Notes: generated by a model from the sequence alone, not told the origin. Positions 37,207-46,546 are shown, counted from the first letter of the stretch. The stretch: 64,000 nucleotides of DNA from Streptomyces sp. NBC_01232 (GCF_035989885.1 NZ_CP108518.1:7493001-7557000), one strand, 5' to 3'. A program made the numbers and translations.

Positions 37207-37556
37207 GTGTCGGCAGTGCTGACGCTCCAGACCGATGAACAGGATGACCGGATCGCCGACGACCTCGACCACGACCAGGCCTCCGCCTTCGACAGGCCGT
37301 GACAGAGCTCAGTCTGGAGCCAGGACAACGCCTCGTCCTGGACCTCTTGCGCATACGGTTCTGTGACTCCAGCGGCATCACCGCCCTCATCGTCGCCCGC
37401 AACCACGCTGTCGCGGCCCAGGCGGACATCGCCCTGGCGGCGGTCCCCGACAACAGGATCCGTATCCTGCGCATCGTCGGCCTCGACCGGATCTTCACCA
37501 TCCACCCCGACGTCGGCACGGCCACAGCACACCGACCGGCCACCGGGCGTCCCTGA
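37207..37556 (+). pseudogene. STAS-domain anti-sigma factor antagonist, frameshifted
   Basis: The C-terminal two-thirds reads ALTELSLEPGQ-like sequence as VTELSLEPGQRLVLDLLRIR, then FCDSSGITALIVARNHA with the phosphorylatable Ser in DSSG. No complete STAS start precedes it in that frame. In another frame just upstream (from GTG 37207), SAVLTLQTDEQDDR and DDLDHDQASAFDR provide the missing N-terminal strand and helix. A lost base at about 37293-37297 would join them. A short product from GTG 37299 would lack the first strands, so it is probably inactive. Confidence 0.65.
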
Positions 37557-37707
37557 CGGCGCCGGTGCCGTAGGAGGTGCCCGTTCGGGACGTGTGACCC
37601 GGCCGCCAACGTCACCGAGAGGATCCCGGCGGGTGCCCGGCAACCTTTCGGGCTCCGGCGGCAACTGAGGGGTGACCAGTGCACCTCACCCCAAGGAGCC
37701 ACCGCCC

Positions 37708-40047
37708 ATGTCCGCTGCCCCCCACCGCCGCCCCACCGGACGTCGAAGGCTCGCCCTGGCCGGAGCGGGCACCCTGGTCGCGGCCGGTCTCGGCGCCGTG
37801 CCGCTCGTCGTGAAGGCCGATGCCGTGGCACCCGCCGACCTCGCCCACGGCGTGCTGCCCGCCCGGGACGGCTGGGCCGCGAGCGGCTCGGGCACCACCG
37901 GCGGCAGTGCTGCGGACGCAGCTCAGGTCTTCACCGTCTCCACCCGCGCCGAGCTGGCGAGAGCCCTGGCCGCGGGCCCGGCCGGCGCCCCGCGGATCGT
38001 CCGGGTCAAGGGCCTGATCGACGCCAACACCGACGACAGCGGGAAGCCGCAGAGCTGCGCCGACCACGCCGCGGGCACCGGCTATTCGCTCGACTCCTAC
38101 CTCAAGGCCTACGATCCCGCCGTCTGGGGCCGTGCCAAGGTGCCGTCCGGCGCCCAGGAGGACGCCCGCAGGGCGGCCCAGGCCAGGCAGGCCGCCCGCA
38201 TGGTCTTCACGGTGCCGGCACGGACCACCGTCATCGGGGTGCCCGGCACCGGAGCGGGCATCACCGGCGGCAGCCTCGTGGTGAAGAACGCCGACAACGT
38301 GATCATCCGCAACCTGTCGCTCACCGACGTCCGGGACTGCTTCCCCCAGTGGGACCCGACCGACGGCTCCACCGGCAACTGGAACTCCGCCTACGACGCC
38401 GTCAGCCTGCGCGGCGCCACCCATGTCTGGGTCGACCACAACACCTTCTCCGACGCCCCGCACCCGGACTCCGCCAACCCGGTCCGCTTCGGCCGTGAGT
38501 ACCAGGTCCACGACGGCGCCCTCGACATCACCAACGCCTCCGACCTGGTCACCGTCGGATACAACACGTTCAGCAACCACGACAAGACCATGCTGATCGG
38601 CAGCAGCGACAAGGACACCAAACTGCGGGTGACGCTCCACCACAACGTCTTCCGGGGCATCGTCCAGCGCGCCCCTCTCGCCCGCGTGGGCCAGATCCAT
38701 CTGTACGACAACTACTACGACACCACGGAATCGGAGGGTTACGCGCACAGCTACAGCGTCAACTCCCGGGCCGGCGCCCAGGTCGTCGCGCAGAACAACT
38801 ACTGGAAGCTCTCCCCCGACCGGAAGACCTCCCAGCTGCTCAGCGGCGACGGCACCGGAGCCATCGCGGGCAGCGGCAACCTCGTCGGCGGCGCCCCCGT
38901 GGACCTGGTCGCCGCCCACAACTCCGCCAACCCCGGCAAGAAGATCAAGACCGCCGTCGGCTGGCGGCCCACCCTCACCGCCGGACTGGAACCCGCCGCC
39001 GGACTGCCGGCGAAGCTGGCGGCGAAGGCGGGCGCCGGAGTTCTCACCGAGACCGGCGGCAAGGCCGCTCCCGCCCCGTCCGGTCCGGCCGGCGGCCGTA
39101 CGCTGACGGTCGCCGCCGACGGCTCCGCGGCCCACCGTTCCGTGCAGGCCGCCGTCGACGCCGCCACCGCGGGCGACACCGTCCTCGTCTCGCGCGGCAC
39201 CTACCGGGAGACGGTGAACGTCCCCGCCTCCAAGCACGGACTGACCCTCAAAGGCGCCACCGGCAACGCCGAGGACGTCGTCATCACCTACGACAACGCC
39301 TCCGGCACACCGAAGCCCGGAGGCGGTACGTACGGAACCGCGGGCAGTGCCACCGCGACCTTCTCGGCCAACGACATCACCGTCACCGGTGTGACGGTCG
39401 AGAACACGTGGGAGCGGTCGGCTCACCCGGACGTCAGGGACACGCAGGCCGTGGCGGTCAACGCGTCCGGCGACCGCCAGAGGTACCTCAACTCGCGTTT
39501 CATCGGCCACCAGGACACCGTCCTCAACTGGGCTCCCTCCGCCACCGGCCAGTACCGGCAGTACTTCCGACACTGCTTCATCGCGGGGGACGTCGACTTC
39601 GTCTTCGGCAACGCCACCGCCGTCTACGACCAGGTCAACATCACCCTGCGCGACCGGGGTGCCGCGGCCGGCGGCCACAACGGATACCTCGCCGCACCGA
39701 ACACCGATGCCGCCAAGCCGTACGGAATCCTCATCACCGACAGCACGATCAGCAGCCCTGCCCGGCCAGGGACCTACTACCTCGGCCGGCCCTGGCACCC
39801 GGGCCCGAGCGCGGTCGGTCAGCTGGTCATCCGCAACACGAGCCTGCCCGCAGCCGTGAAGACAGAGGGGCCGTGGACGGACATGGGGGGCTTCTCCTGG
39901 AAGTCCGCCCGGTTCGCCGAGTACGCCAACACGGGCCCCGGCGCCGGAACCGGAGCGAACCGTCCCCAGCTCGCCCCGGACCGGGCCACAGCCCACACCG
40001 CCCGCGCCTACCTGGCCGGCACCGACGACTGGAACCCGACGGACTGA
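37708..40047 (+). CDS. Bifunctional pectate lyase (PL1) - pectin methylesterase (CE8)
   Basis: 779-aa secreted fusion enzyme. The N-terminus has a Tat-like signal (RRPTGRRRLALAGAGTLVAA). Residues ~60-450 form a PL1 beta-helix with NADNVIIRNLSLTDVRDCF, THVWVDHNTFSDAPHPDSAN and the catalytic-region HHNVFRGIVQRAPLARVGQ. Residues ~470-779 form a CE8 pectinesterase with RFIGHQDTVLNW, catalytic DVDFVFGNATAVYD and YYLGRPWHPG. The esterase would de-methylate pectin so that the lyase can cut it. The ATG at 37708 has AAGGAG nine bases upstream. No other pectin genes are nearby. Confidence 0.93.
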   Translation: MSAAPHRRPTGRRRLALAGAGTLVAAGLGAVPLVVKADAVAPADLAHGVLPARDGWAASGSGTTGGSAADAAQVFTVSTRAELARALAAGPAGAPRIVRVKGLIDANTDDSGKPQSCADHAAGTGYSLDSYLKAYDPAVWGRAKVPSGAQEDARRAAQARQAARMVFTVPARTTVIGVPGTGAGITGGSLVVKNADNVIIRNLSLTDVRDCFPQWDPTDGSTGNWNSAYDAVSLRGATHVWVDHNTFSDAPHPDSANPVRFGREYQVHDGALDITNASDLVTVGYNTFSNHDKTMLIGSSDKDTKLRVTLHHNVFRGIVQRAPLARVGQIHLYDNYYDTTESEGYAHSYSVNSRAGAQVVAQNNYWKLSPDRKTSQLLSGDGTGAIAGSGNLVGGAPVDLVAAHNSANPGKKIKTAVGWRPTLTAGLEPAAGLPAKLAAKAGAGVLTETGGKAAPAPSGPAGGRTLTVAADGSAAHRSVQAAVDAATAGDTVLVSRGTYRETVNVPASKHGLTLKGATGNAEDVVITYDNASGTPKPGGGTYGTAGSATATFSANDITVTGVTVENTWERSAHPDVRDTQAVAVNASGDRQRYLNSRFIGHQDTVLNWAPSATGQYRQYFRHCFIAGDVDFVFGNATAVYDQVNITLRDRGAAAGGHNGYLAAPNTDAAKPYGILITDSTISSPARPGTYYLGRPWHPGPSAVGQLVIRNTSLPAAVKTEGPWTDMGGFSWKSARFAEYANTGPGAGTGANRPQLAPDRATAHTARAYLAGTDDWNPTD

Positions 40048-40097
40048 TGGGCGTCACCGTGTGGACCAGGCCTGGGCGAACCGAAGTGCCCGAACGA

Positions 40098-40700
40098 ATG
40101 CTCGAACAGACTGCTACGCTCCGGCCCCTGCCTGAGAACGCACCCGCCGCACCGAGAGGCCGTACCGAGGCCATGGCCGAGGACGAGGCGGCCGCAGAGT
40201 TCCACGCATTCTTCGAACGCCACCACGCCGAACTGTCCCGCCTGGCGTATCTGCTGACCGGGGAGGCGGACGCCGCCGACGACCTCGCCGCGGACGCGAT
40301 CGTCGCGCTCTAGCACCGCTGGGACAGGGCCCGCCGTGCCGGCTCCGCGGCTGCCTACGCCCGTGGAATCGTCGCCAACCTCGCCCGCAGCCGGATCCGG
40401 AGCACGGTGCGCGAGCGGCGGCGCGTCCTGCTGTTCTGGTCGCACCGCCCGGAGCGGACCGACGGCCCGGACATGGCCGTCGTCATGGACGTACGGGCCG
40501 CCCTGGACAGGCTGCCGTTCCGCAAACGCGCCTGCGTGGTACTGAGGTACGCCTTCGACCTCTCGGAGAAGGACACCGCGGCGGCACTCGGGATATCGGT
40601 GGGTACGGTGAAGAGCCAGACCTCGACGGGTACGGCGGAACTGCAGCGGCTGCTCGGTACCCGTGCTGCAGGCGAGCTGGTGGGAAGGGGAAGCCGGTGA
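40098..40700 (+). pseudogene. SigE-family ECF sigma factor with internal amber codon
   Basis: An ECF sigma factor frame of 200 codons is interrupted at codon 72 by TAG (40311-40313). Region 2 (FERHHAELSRLAYLLTGEAD, ADDLAADAIVAL) runs into the stop. The same frame continues HRWDRARRAGSAAAYARGIV ANLARSRIRS, and region 4 follows with ALDRLPFRKRACVVLRYAFD and ALGISVGTVKSQTSTG. The residue at the stop is normally Trp (VALW-RW), so TGG has become TAG by one change. A complete factor would need suppression. The start is uncertain (ATG 40098 or 40173). The stop overlaps the next gene by GTGA. Confidence 0.85.
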
Positions 40701-41351
40701 CCGACGAACTGCGCGGCCTGCTGCGCGAGAGCGCCGAAGCACACCAGCCCGACCGGGCCCGCATGCTGGCCCGGGTCGAGCGCGGCATGGCCCGTCCCGG
40801 CACCGCCCGCCGATCGCGGGACCGCGAGCGCACCCGCGCCCTGTCCTGGCCGAGGATCGTCCTCGCGACCCTGGCCACCGCCGGAACCCTGACGGCGAGC
40901 GCCCTCATGGTGGTCGACGTCGGCGCCGTGCACGACCCGGACCCGCCTCGGAACCCATCCGCCGCCGGCCGCGCGGTGCCACCGACGGCCGTGGGCAGCC
41001 GGACCGAGGACGGTCCCCTGTGGGCCGACGGCTCCGTCGACCCCCACAGCAACGTCACCCTCAAGGCGGGGGAGCCGCTCACCGCGCTCGTCGTCGAGCT
41101 GCGCGTCGCCCTCACCGAGGGGGTGAGGGACACTGGGAACTGGCGGACCCGCCCCGCCGCGGACTTCGACCTCTCCGCCCGCCAGGTGGACCCCCAAACC
41201 CGGCAGAACCGTCCCGCCCGGCGAGCACGTCTTCGCCGGCCAGTACGACCACGCCGCTGGCGGACGCGATGCGAAGGACGATAGGTACCGGATCGACGCC
41301 ACTGCCGACGCCGCGAAGAGCCGGGCCGCCGTATGGGGCGGGTTCGCGTAG
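40697..41351 (+). pseudogene. ECF-linked membrane/secreted protein (putative anti-sigma partner), frameshifted
   Basis: Starts with GTG overlapping the sigma gene stop (GTGA), so it is translationally coupled. The N-terminal ~50 residues are cytoplasmic (TDELRGLLRESAEAHQPDRA), followed by one TM helix (PRIVLATLATAGTLTASALM). The extracellular part reads DFDLSARQVD and then loses the frame near 41185-41195. In another frame RTVPPGEHVFAGQYDHAAGG continues to a stop at 41349-41351, matching the C-terminus of this family. Some residues also seem deleted at the break. It probably served as membrane anti-sigma factor or sensor for the broken sigma factor. Confidence 0.65.
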
Positions 41352-41490
41352 GCCGCGTCCACGCCCCGCGGTCAGCGTGGGCCGACATGCCGCGCATGGC
41401 GCAATGAGCTGCTCCGGCCCTATCCCGGGGCACGGTGTGGCGAGGCGGTGACCGGCGTGGGCGGGTGCGTACGAGGTGGCGAGGCGGGCC

Positions 41491-42717
41491 ATGGGTGAGG
41501 AGAGCGTGGACCGGTCGGAGGGTTTCGGTGAGCGGCTGCTCGGCCTGCTGCTGGACCGGGCGCCGCATCTGCCGCCGCAGCTGATCGCCCCTCTGATCGC
41601 TGAGGAGGTGGGCAGGTTCGGAGGCCGTGACGTCTCCATCCTGCTCCAGGACTACGCGCAGGAACTGCTGGTGCCGCTTCCGGGCAGGAAGCTGCACGTC
41701 AGCCAGCCCCAGCCGGTGATCGACTCTCCGGCCGGCCGGGCCTTCCTGCGCGGGGAGGTTGTCGAGGTGCCGCAAGCCCGCGGCGGCGTCCGGATGTACC
41801 TGCCGCTGCTGGACGGCAGTGACACGGTGGGCGTGATGGTCCTCACCCTGGACGATGTCGGCGAGGACGACCGGCGGCTGCTGCGCCGGCTCGCCGGTCT
41901 GGTCGCTGATCTGCTGGTCACCAAGAACGCCTACACCGACCAGTTCTTCCTGGCCCGGCGCCGGGAGCCGATGAGCGTGTCCGCGGAGATCCAGTGGGGC
42001 CTGCTGCCGCCGCTGACGATGACCGTGCCTCAGGTCGCGGTGGCCGGCATGCTGGAGCCCGCCTACCGCGTCGCCGGTGACAGCTTCGACTACGCCCTCA
42101 ACGACAACATCCTGCATGTGGCCGTGATCGACGCGATGGGCCATGGCCTGAACGCCGCCGTGATGGCGACCGTCGCGATCGGCGCCTACCGGCATGCCCG
42201 GCGCGTGTTCGTCAGCCTGGCCGAGAAGTACACGTACATGGACGACGCGGTCTCCGGGCAGTTCGGCCCCGACCACTTCGTCACCGCCCAGCTGATGCAC
42301 CTGAACATCACCACCGGCGAGCTGGAGCTCGTCAACGCGGGCCACCCCGCGCCCCTGCTCATCCGCGACGGCAAGGTCCTGCGGCAGCTGGACAGCGCGA
42401 CGACGCTGCCCGTCGGCTTCGGCGGCGAGGAGCCCCGGATCACAGAGCACACCCTCCAGCAGGGCGACCGCGTGCTGTGCTACACCGACGGAATCATCGA
42501 AGAACACGTCGCCGGCGGGGAGCAGTTCGGGGAGGAACGCCTCATCCGCTGCGTCAACCGACTCGGGGAAAGGCCGTCGGAGGGGATGCGGGCAGATCTG
42601 CGCCGGCTCTCCCACGCCCTGAAGAGCGCACGAGGCGGACACACCAGCGACGACGCCACCCTCTTCATGATCGAATGGCGCGGAGGCGCCGCCGACCACC
42701 TCGCGGTTCTCGACTAA
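41491..42717 (+). CDS. SpoIIE-type PP2C serine phosphatase with GAF-like domain
   Basis: 408-aa phosphatase. Residues ~40-150 look like a GAF-type sensor (HVSQPQPVIDSPAGRAFLRG, MYLPLLDGSDTVGVMVLTLD). The C-terminal PP2C domain has GDSFDYAL, VAVIDAMGHGLNAAVMATVA, LELVNAGHPAPLLI, CYTDGIIEEH and SDDATLFMIEW, giving the metal-binding Asp set. It would dephosphorylate a STAS-type anti-sigma antagonist in a partner switch. ATG 41491 is preferred; an in-frame GTG lies at 41476. The broken STAS gene at 37.2 kb could have been its substrate. Confidence 0.88.
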   Translation: MGEESVDRSEGFGERLLGLLLDRAPHLPPQLIAPLIAEEVGRFGGRDVSILLQDYAQELLVPLPGRKLHVSQPQPVIDSPAGRAFLRGEVVEVPQARGGVRMYLPLLDGSDTVGVMVLTLDDVGEDDRRLLRRLAGLVADLLVTKNAYTDQFFLARRREPMSVSAEIQWGLLPPLTMTVPQVAVAGMLEPAYRVAGDSFDYALNDNILHVAVIDAMGHGLNAAVMATVAIGAYRHARRVFVSLAEKYTYMDDAVSGQFGPDHFVTAQLMHLNITTGELELVNAGHPAPLLIRDGKVLRQLDSATTLPVGFGGEEPRITEHTLQQGDRVLCYTDGIIEEHVAGGEQFGEERLIRCVNRLGERPSEGMRADLRRLSHALKSARGGHTSDDATLFMIEWRGGAADHLAVLD

Positions 42718-42918
42718 ACGCCTCGAAGTCGAGGAGATCGGCGGTCCTCCCCCGCGCCTCCGCCGGAAAATACCTGGTCACAGCGGTCTTTACCCACTGA
42801 ATAGGCGTACAGTGAAAGCACCGGAAGTACTTCGAACACCGGCTTCACGCGGGTGTCATTTCCGGCGATCGCCTAAAAACCGGGCTGCCGACGGGCAGTC
42901 CGGGGGCAGGTCCGCATC

Positions 42919-43494
42919 ATGACCACTACCCTCGACCGGACCGCGCCCCGCGATCTCGCAGCAGTGTTCCCGGCCCGCTTGTCCCTTACGCCGAAGACCA
43001 CGCTCGCCGGCCTGCTGGACGGTGCCTGGTGGCCGTACTCACGTGACCTCGAAGCCGAGCTCCCCGCTCTCGCCGCCGCTCTGGACGAGACCTGGGGGCG
43101 CATTACCCGCGTCAGCGTGAACCCCAGCCGCTGGCCGGTCGTCCCGCGCACGGTTGCCGTGGCCGGGCACGTGCTGCACGTGGGCTGGTTCACCGAACAG
43201 GACCCCGACAAGCTGATCCTGCTCTCCTACACCGTCGGGCGCTGGGACCTCTTGGTGATCCCTCCCGAGTCCGAGCCCGCGGCCGCGGCCCGGCTGATGG
43301 CCGCCGCCGCGATCCCGGGCAGCGTCCTGGCCGCCGACGTCCTGATGGCCAACGAAATCGTCATCGGGCGCGGTATCCGCGACGCCCGCCGCCGGGAAGA
43401 CATTTGGGAGGGCGAGGGCGGGGCCTGCATGTCCCCCTTCGGGGAGCCGATGGGCCGAAGCGCCCTGCCGCTGGCCGGAAACGGCTGGAGGTGA
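42919..43494 (+). CDS. DUF5994 family protein
   Basis: 191-aa protein with the DUF5994 pattern RLSLTPKTTLAGLLDGAWWP, SRDLEAELPALAAAL, RWPVVPRTVAVAGHVLHVGW and DLLVIPPESEPAAAARLMAA. The family is widespread in actinomycetes beside other stress genes; its function is unknown. About 45 residues at the C-terminus are variable. The stop overlaps the ribosome site of the next small gene, indicating co-transcription. The 200 bp upstream contain no gene and probably the promoter. Confidence 0.85.
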   Translation: MTTTLDRTAPRDLAAVFPARLSLTPKTTLAGLLDGAWWPYSRDLEAELPALAAALDETWGRITRVSVNPSRWPVVPRTVAVAGHVLHVGWFTEQDPDKLILLSYTVGRWDLLVIPPESEPAAAARLMAAAAIPGSVLAADVLMANEIVIGRGIRDARRREDIWEGEGGACMSPFGEPMGRSALPLAGNGWR

Positions 43495-43499
43495 GCTCC

Positions 43500-43688
43500 G
43501 TGGAGACCGTCGTCCTCATGGCGGTGATCATCCTCATGATCGGCATCGGAATGCGCTGGATCCACCTGCTGAACGCCCAGCACGACGCGCGGATCGAGGC
43601 CTACCGCTTCAGCGACCCCCTGCCGAGGCCTCCGGGCCTGCCGGACGACACCGGTCGTCGAGCCCACCACACGGGTGCCGACCGGTGA
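43500..43688 (+). CDS. Small single-pass membrane protein
   Basis: 62-aa protein from a GTG at 43500: ETVVLMAVIILMIGIGMRWI is one TM helix, followed by HLLNAQHDARIEAYRFSDPL and a polar tail. The ribosome site GGAGGTGA overlaps the stop of the DUF5994 gene, so the two are coupled. No family is recognised. Confidence 0.65.
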   Translation: METVVLMAVIILMIGIGMRWIHLLNAQHDARIEAYRFSDPLPRPPGLPDDTGRRAHHTGADR

Positions 43689-43882
43689 GGAACAGACCTT
43701 CCTCCGACCGGGGGCAGCGGTCGGGGCGCCTCGGCGCCCCGCTCCGCCGGCCTCCTCACCCGCCCTCGACGGCAACACCCGCCTCCATGTAGGACCCTCG
43801 CGGGCATCGGCGCACACTCCGACGAGATCTGACAAGCCCCGACCGGCCCCGGAGCCCACCCCACACACGAAAGGACGCGGTC

Positions 43883-44155
43883 ATGGCCACACTGCGCGAA
43901 CGCAAGACCTACCGCGACCAGGTGCTCCGGGTCCTGTACGAAGCCGTCGAGGGCAACCGCCTCCTCGGCATCACCGGAGCACAGCTGCGGCGCGACCTCC
44001 ACGTACCGGAACAGGACCTGGCCGCCGCCTGCACCTACCTGGCGGGCGAAGGACTGATCACCGTCGACTGGGAACCCGGCAACACCCCGGCGATGGTCAC
44101 CCTCACGCACGAGGGAATCCGGCACATGGAAGCCGATGAGGAAGAGCACGGCTGA
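43883..44155 (+). CDS. Small winged-helix-like hypothetical protein
   Basis: 90-aa protein: LRERKTYRDQVLRVLYEAVE, GITGAQLRRDLHVPEQDLAA and YLAGEGLITVDWEPGNTPAM fit a winged helix (two helices, recognition helix, beta wing), followed by VTLTHEGIRHMEADEEE. It may bind nucleic acid or protein. AAAGGAC lies about eight bases before the ATG. It is a conserved Streptomyces hypothetical as far as I recall; the function is unknown. Confidence 0.75.
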   Translation: MATLRERKTYRDQVLRVLYEAVEGNRLLGITGAQLRRDLHVPEQDLAAACTYLAGEGLITVDWEPGNTPAMVTLTHEGIRHMEADEEEHG

Positions 44156-44578
44156 ATCCCCTCACACCCGTGAGAGCCTGGGACGCGGGTAGCCGGTCAG
44201 TGCTTTCCGTTGGGTTTCCGAGTCCCCAAGACCGAGGACGCAAGCCCGGTGGCAAGCGCAGCGCCCTGCTGCCCTGCCGGAGTGGCTCGATGCTTCGAGC
44301 TGGGTTCGCTGGGCCGGCCCTGCGGAGGTACCGATGCGGATCCCGCCGCTCTGCCGGTTCGAACGCTGACCTCGTCGAATTGATGAGCGATGTCAGGTCC
44401 GCCGGATCGAGCTTGAGTTCATCCGCAGGTGCCTGCCGACCGCTCTTTATCTCCGGCAAACCTGCTGGCTCAGCTCGCGCACCGCCCACACCCAGTACGC
44501 CGAGCGGGAGAAGAAGACCGTCGTCCCTCGCCGCCACACCGCTGCCCGTAGGCCGGTACCCGAAGCCCCGGAGAGGTC
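44156..44578. other. Intergenic, nothing recognised
   Basis: About 420 bp between the winged-helix gene and the convergently oriented small membrane gene. No supported coding frame, repeat or clear terminator was found. Confidence 0.4.
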
Positions 44579-44752
44579 TCAGCGGAGCGTGCGATGGTGC
44601 CGGCCGGAACGCCGGATGTGCAGGACCAGGTACACCAGGGCGCCGATGAACACCACGATGCCGATGATCAGCAGATAGAACAGCCCTTCGGCGACGGCGC
44701 CGATGAGGCCCAGCACGATCGCCACGATGACGAGAATCAGGAAGAGCGTCAT
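44579..44752 (-). CDS. Small hydrophobic membrane protein
   Basis: 57-aa protein from ATG 44752: MTLFLILVIVAIVLGLIGAV, GLFYLLIIGIVVFIGALVYL, then the basic tail RRSGRHHRTLR. It has two TM helices. AGGAGG lies about ten bases upstream; a GTG at 44764 is an alternative. It lies 28 bp downstream of the PRC-barrel gene on the same strand, so the two form an operon. It resembles the 51-aa DUF6131 protein at 31.2 kb in size and layout but not in sequence. Confidence 0.75.
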   Translation of the reverse strand: MTLFLILVIVAIVLGLIGAVAEGLFYLLIIGIVVFIGALVYLVLHIRRSGRHHRTLR

Positions 44753-44780
44753 GATGTAGGGCACCTCCTCGAACGGCCGG

Positions 44781-45137
44781 TCAGCGGCGGGCGAGCTGCC
44801 GCTCGCCGTTCACACCGGGCTGATAGGGCAGGCCGTAGTGCGCGAAGACCGCCGCCTCGTCCTCGGCGGGCAGGACGTCGTCCGTCCCGATCGCCGGGCA
44901 CTTCTTCACCAGCGACCTGTCGTAACCGACCTTGACGTAGCCGGGCCCCACGACCGCGCCGGCCAGCGGGACGAAGACCAGGTGGCGGCGGGTGGGCAGC
45001 CCGACCAGGACGGTGACCATGGCCGGTTCGTCGGTGCTGGTGTCCACGTAGACCGCCTCCAGCACTCCGATCTTGCGGCTTGCGGCATCGACAACATCGT
45101 GGGTACGCCACTCCCGGATATCCGCGATCTCGATCAT
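44781..45137 (-). CDS. PRC-barrel domain protein
   Basis: 118-aa protein with a PRC-barrel (residues 5-80: IADIREWRTHDVVDAASRKI, VLEAVYVDTSTDEPAMVTVL, RRHLVFVPLAGAVVGPGYVK) and the family-typical C-terminus DEAAVFAHYGLPYQPG. PRC-barrels bind RNA, proteins or ligands; in actinomycetes they are frequent in stress and dormancy regions. AAAGGGG lies about eight bases before the ATG. GGCAGGCTGAAAAGG (complement of 45181-45195) upstream may be a promoter element. Confidence 0.85.
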   Translation of the reverse strand: MIEIADIREWRTHDVVDAASRKIGVLEAVYVDTSTDEPAMVTVLVGLPTRRHLVFVPLAGAVVGPGYVKVGYDRSLVKKCPAIGTDDVLPAEDEAAVFAHYGLPYQPGVNGERQLARR

Positions 45138-45528
45138 CCCGAGCGCCCCTTTCCCGCAACGTTGCGCCGGCAGGCGTTGTCCTTTTCAGCCTGCCCCGCA
45201 AAGCCCGCCCGCACCAGCCCGGACACCCCGCAACGTCATACGGCAAGGACGATCCGATCTCCCGCGTGCGCTGCACGGCCGCCAGACCCCTGGCGACGTC
45301 CCCACGCGCGGGACTGAGCAGATAAGCGGTTGTTTCCGGCGGATGGGTGGAGGGGCCACGGCATTCGGGTGAACTCTGCTCGGGCTGTGCACGCGCCTGC
45401 GCTCGCGCCACGTGACACTCGACGGCGGGGCCCGTTGATCATCATTCCGCGGCGCATGCGTCCACCCGGGCCCGGCCGCGGAGACTTCTGTGGCTGGTAG
45501 ACAGCCCCGAGCCGGAGGTAGACCGCCC
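45138..45528. other. Divergent intergenic region
   Basis: About 390 bp between the PRC-barrel gene and the XRE regulator. It contains GGTGCG followed 13 bases later by GGGCAGG (complement strand, about 45188-45218), a pair also found before both other PRC-barrel genes. No gene was recognised. Confidence 0.45.
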
Positions 45529-46392
45529 GTGGCGGTGAACGGAAACCCGACCGTCAGACGACGCCGTTTGGGTGCGGAGCTGCGCCGGCTCCGCCTGGCC
45601 CGGGGTCTGACCAGTACGCAGGTGGCTGAGCACCTGTTGATCTCCCAGCCCAAGGTCAGCCACTTGGAGACCGGCCGCCGTGGGATCAGGCCGCGCGATG
45701 TGCGGGACCTGTGCGGCCTCTACGGGGTCACAGACCAGCAGGTCGTCGACTCGTTGATGGAGATGGCCAGGGAATCGAACCGGCAGGGCTGGTGGGTCTT
45801 CTGCGGGGAAGTGCCGTACGCCGTCTACATCGGCCTGGAGACGGCAGCCGCTTCTGTCCGCTCCTACGAACCCCTGGTGATCCCCGGCCTGCTGCAGACA
45901 CCCGCCTACGCGGCAGCGGTCACTGCGGAAACGATCCCTCTGGTCACGGAGGAACAAATCGCCGTGCGCCTTGAGGTACGGCTGCGCCGTCAGTCCCGCG
46001 CCCACCACCCGGCCCGGCCGTTCCGCTTAGGGGTCGTGCTGGACGAATCAGCCCTGCGCCGCGTGGTCGGCAGCCCCGAGATCATGCGCGAACAGCTCGA
46101 GTACCTGAACCGCCTCGGCGAGCAGCCGCACATCACGGTGCAGGTCCTCCCGCACAGTTCGGGAGCCCATCCGGGAATCTCTGGACAGTTCTCCATCCTC
46201 GACTTCCCGGACACCGCCACGGGGACGGTGTACCTGGAGCGGTTCACCAGCGACCTCTACCTGGAGAAACGATCCGACGTGCGGCACTACGGCGCCATGT
46301 TCGACCGCCTTCAGACTCAGGCCCTGGATCCGGAGCACACCCGCCGCTTCATCACCCGCGCCGCGCAGGAGCTGCCGGCCGCCCGGCCGTGA
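45529..46392 (+). CDS. XRE-family regulator with DUF5753 domain
   Basis: 287-aa protein. The N-terminal XRE HTH (LGAELRRLRLARGLTSTQVA, ISQPKVSHLETGRRGI) is followed by the DUF5753 sensor-like domain (YEPLVIPGLLQTPAYAAAVT, RLEVRLRRQSR, GVVLDESALRRVVGSPEIMR, QLEYLNRLGEQPHITVQVLP). Such regulators are extremely common in Streptomyces, usually followed by a small DUF397 gene; none is present here. The start is taken as GTG 45529, about ten bases after CGGAGG; GTG 45535 is possible. Confidence 0.92.
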   Translation: MAVNGNPTVRRRRLGAELRRLRLARGLTSTQVAEHLLISQPKVSHLETGRRGIRPRDVRDLCGLYGVTDQQVVDSLMEMARESNRQGWWVFCGEVPYAVYIGLETAAASVRSYEPLVIPGLLQTPAYAAAVTAETIPLVTEEQIAVRLEVRLRRQSRAHHPARPFRLGVVLDESALRRVVGSPEIMREQLEYLNRLGEQPHITVQVLPHSSGAHPGISGQFSILDFPDTATGTVYLERFTSDLYLEKRSDVRHYGAMFDRLQTQALDPEHTRRFITRAAQELPAARP

Positions 46393-46510
46393 TCGCCGCA
46401 CCGGCCGCAGGTCGCTGCGGCGCGGGTAGTCGTAGGCGCGCGTGGCGATGACGCGACGGCGAGTGGGCGGTTCCTCCCTGCCGATGGGGGCGCTGAACCC
46501 CCGGGACGCG

Positions 46511-46546
46511 GCGAGCCCGCACCCCCGGCCGGGGATGCGGGCTCGC
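46511..46546. terminator. Bidirectional terminator between XRE and PRC-barrel genes
   Basis: GCGAGCCCGCA (46511-46521) pairs perfectly with TGCGGGCTCGC (46536-46546), and the interior CCCC/GGGG extends the stem. It lies between two convergent genes. Confidence 0.75.

Noticed and set aside
37612..39996. 794-codon minus-strand frame opposite the pectate lyase fusion
   Set aside because: Low-complexity Gly/Val/Arg composition and no family; the plus-strand gene is certain.
40483..42699. 738-codon minus-strand frame across the sigma and SpoIIE genes
   Set aside because: Antisense shadow; it even spans the break in the sigma partner gene.
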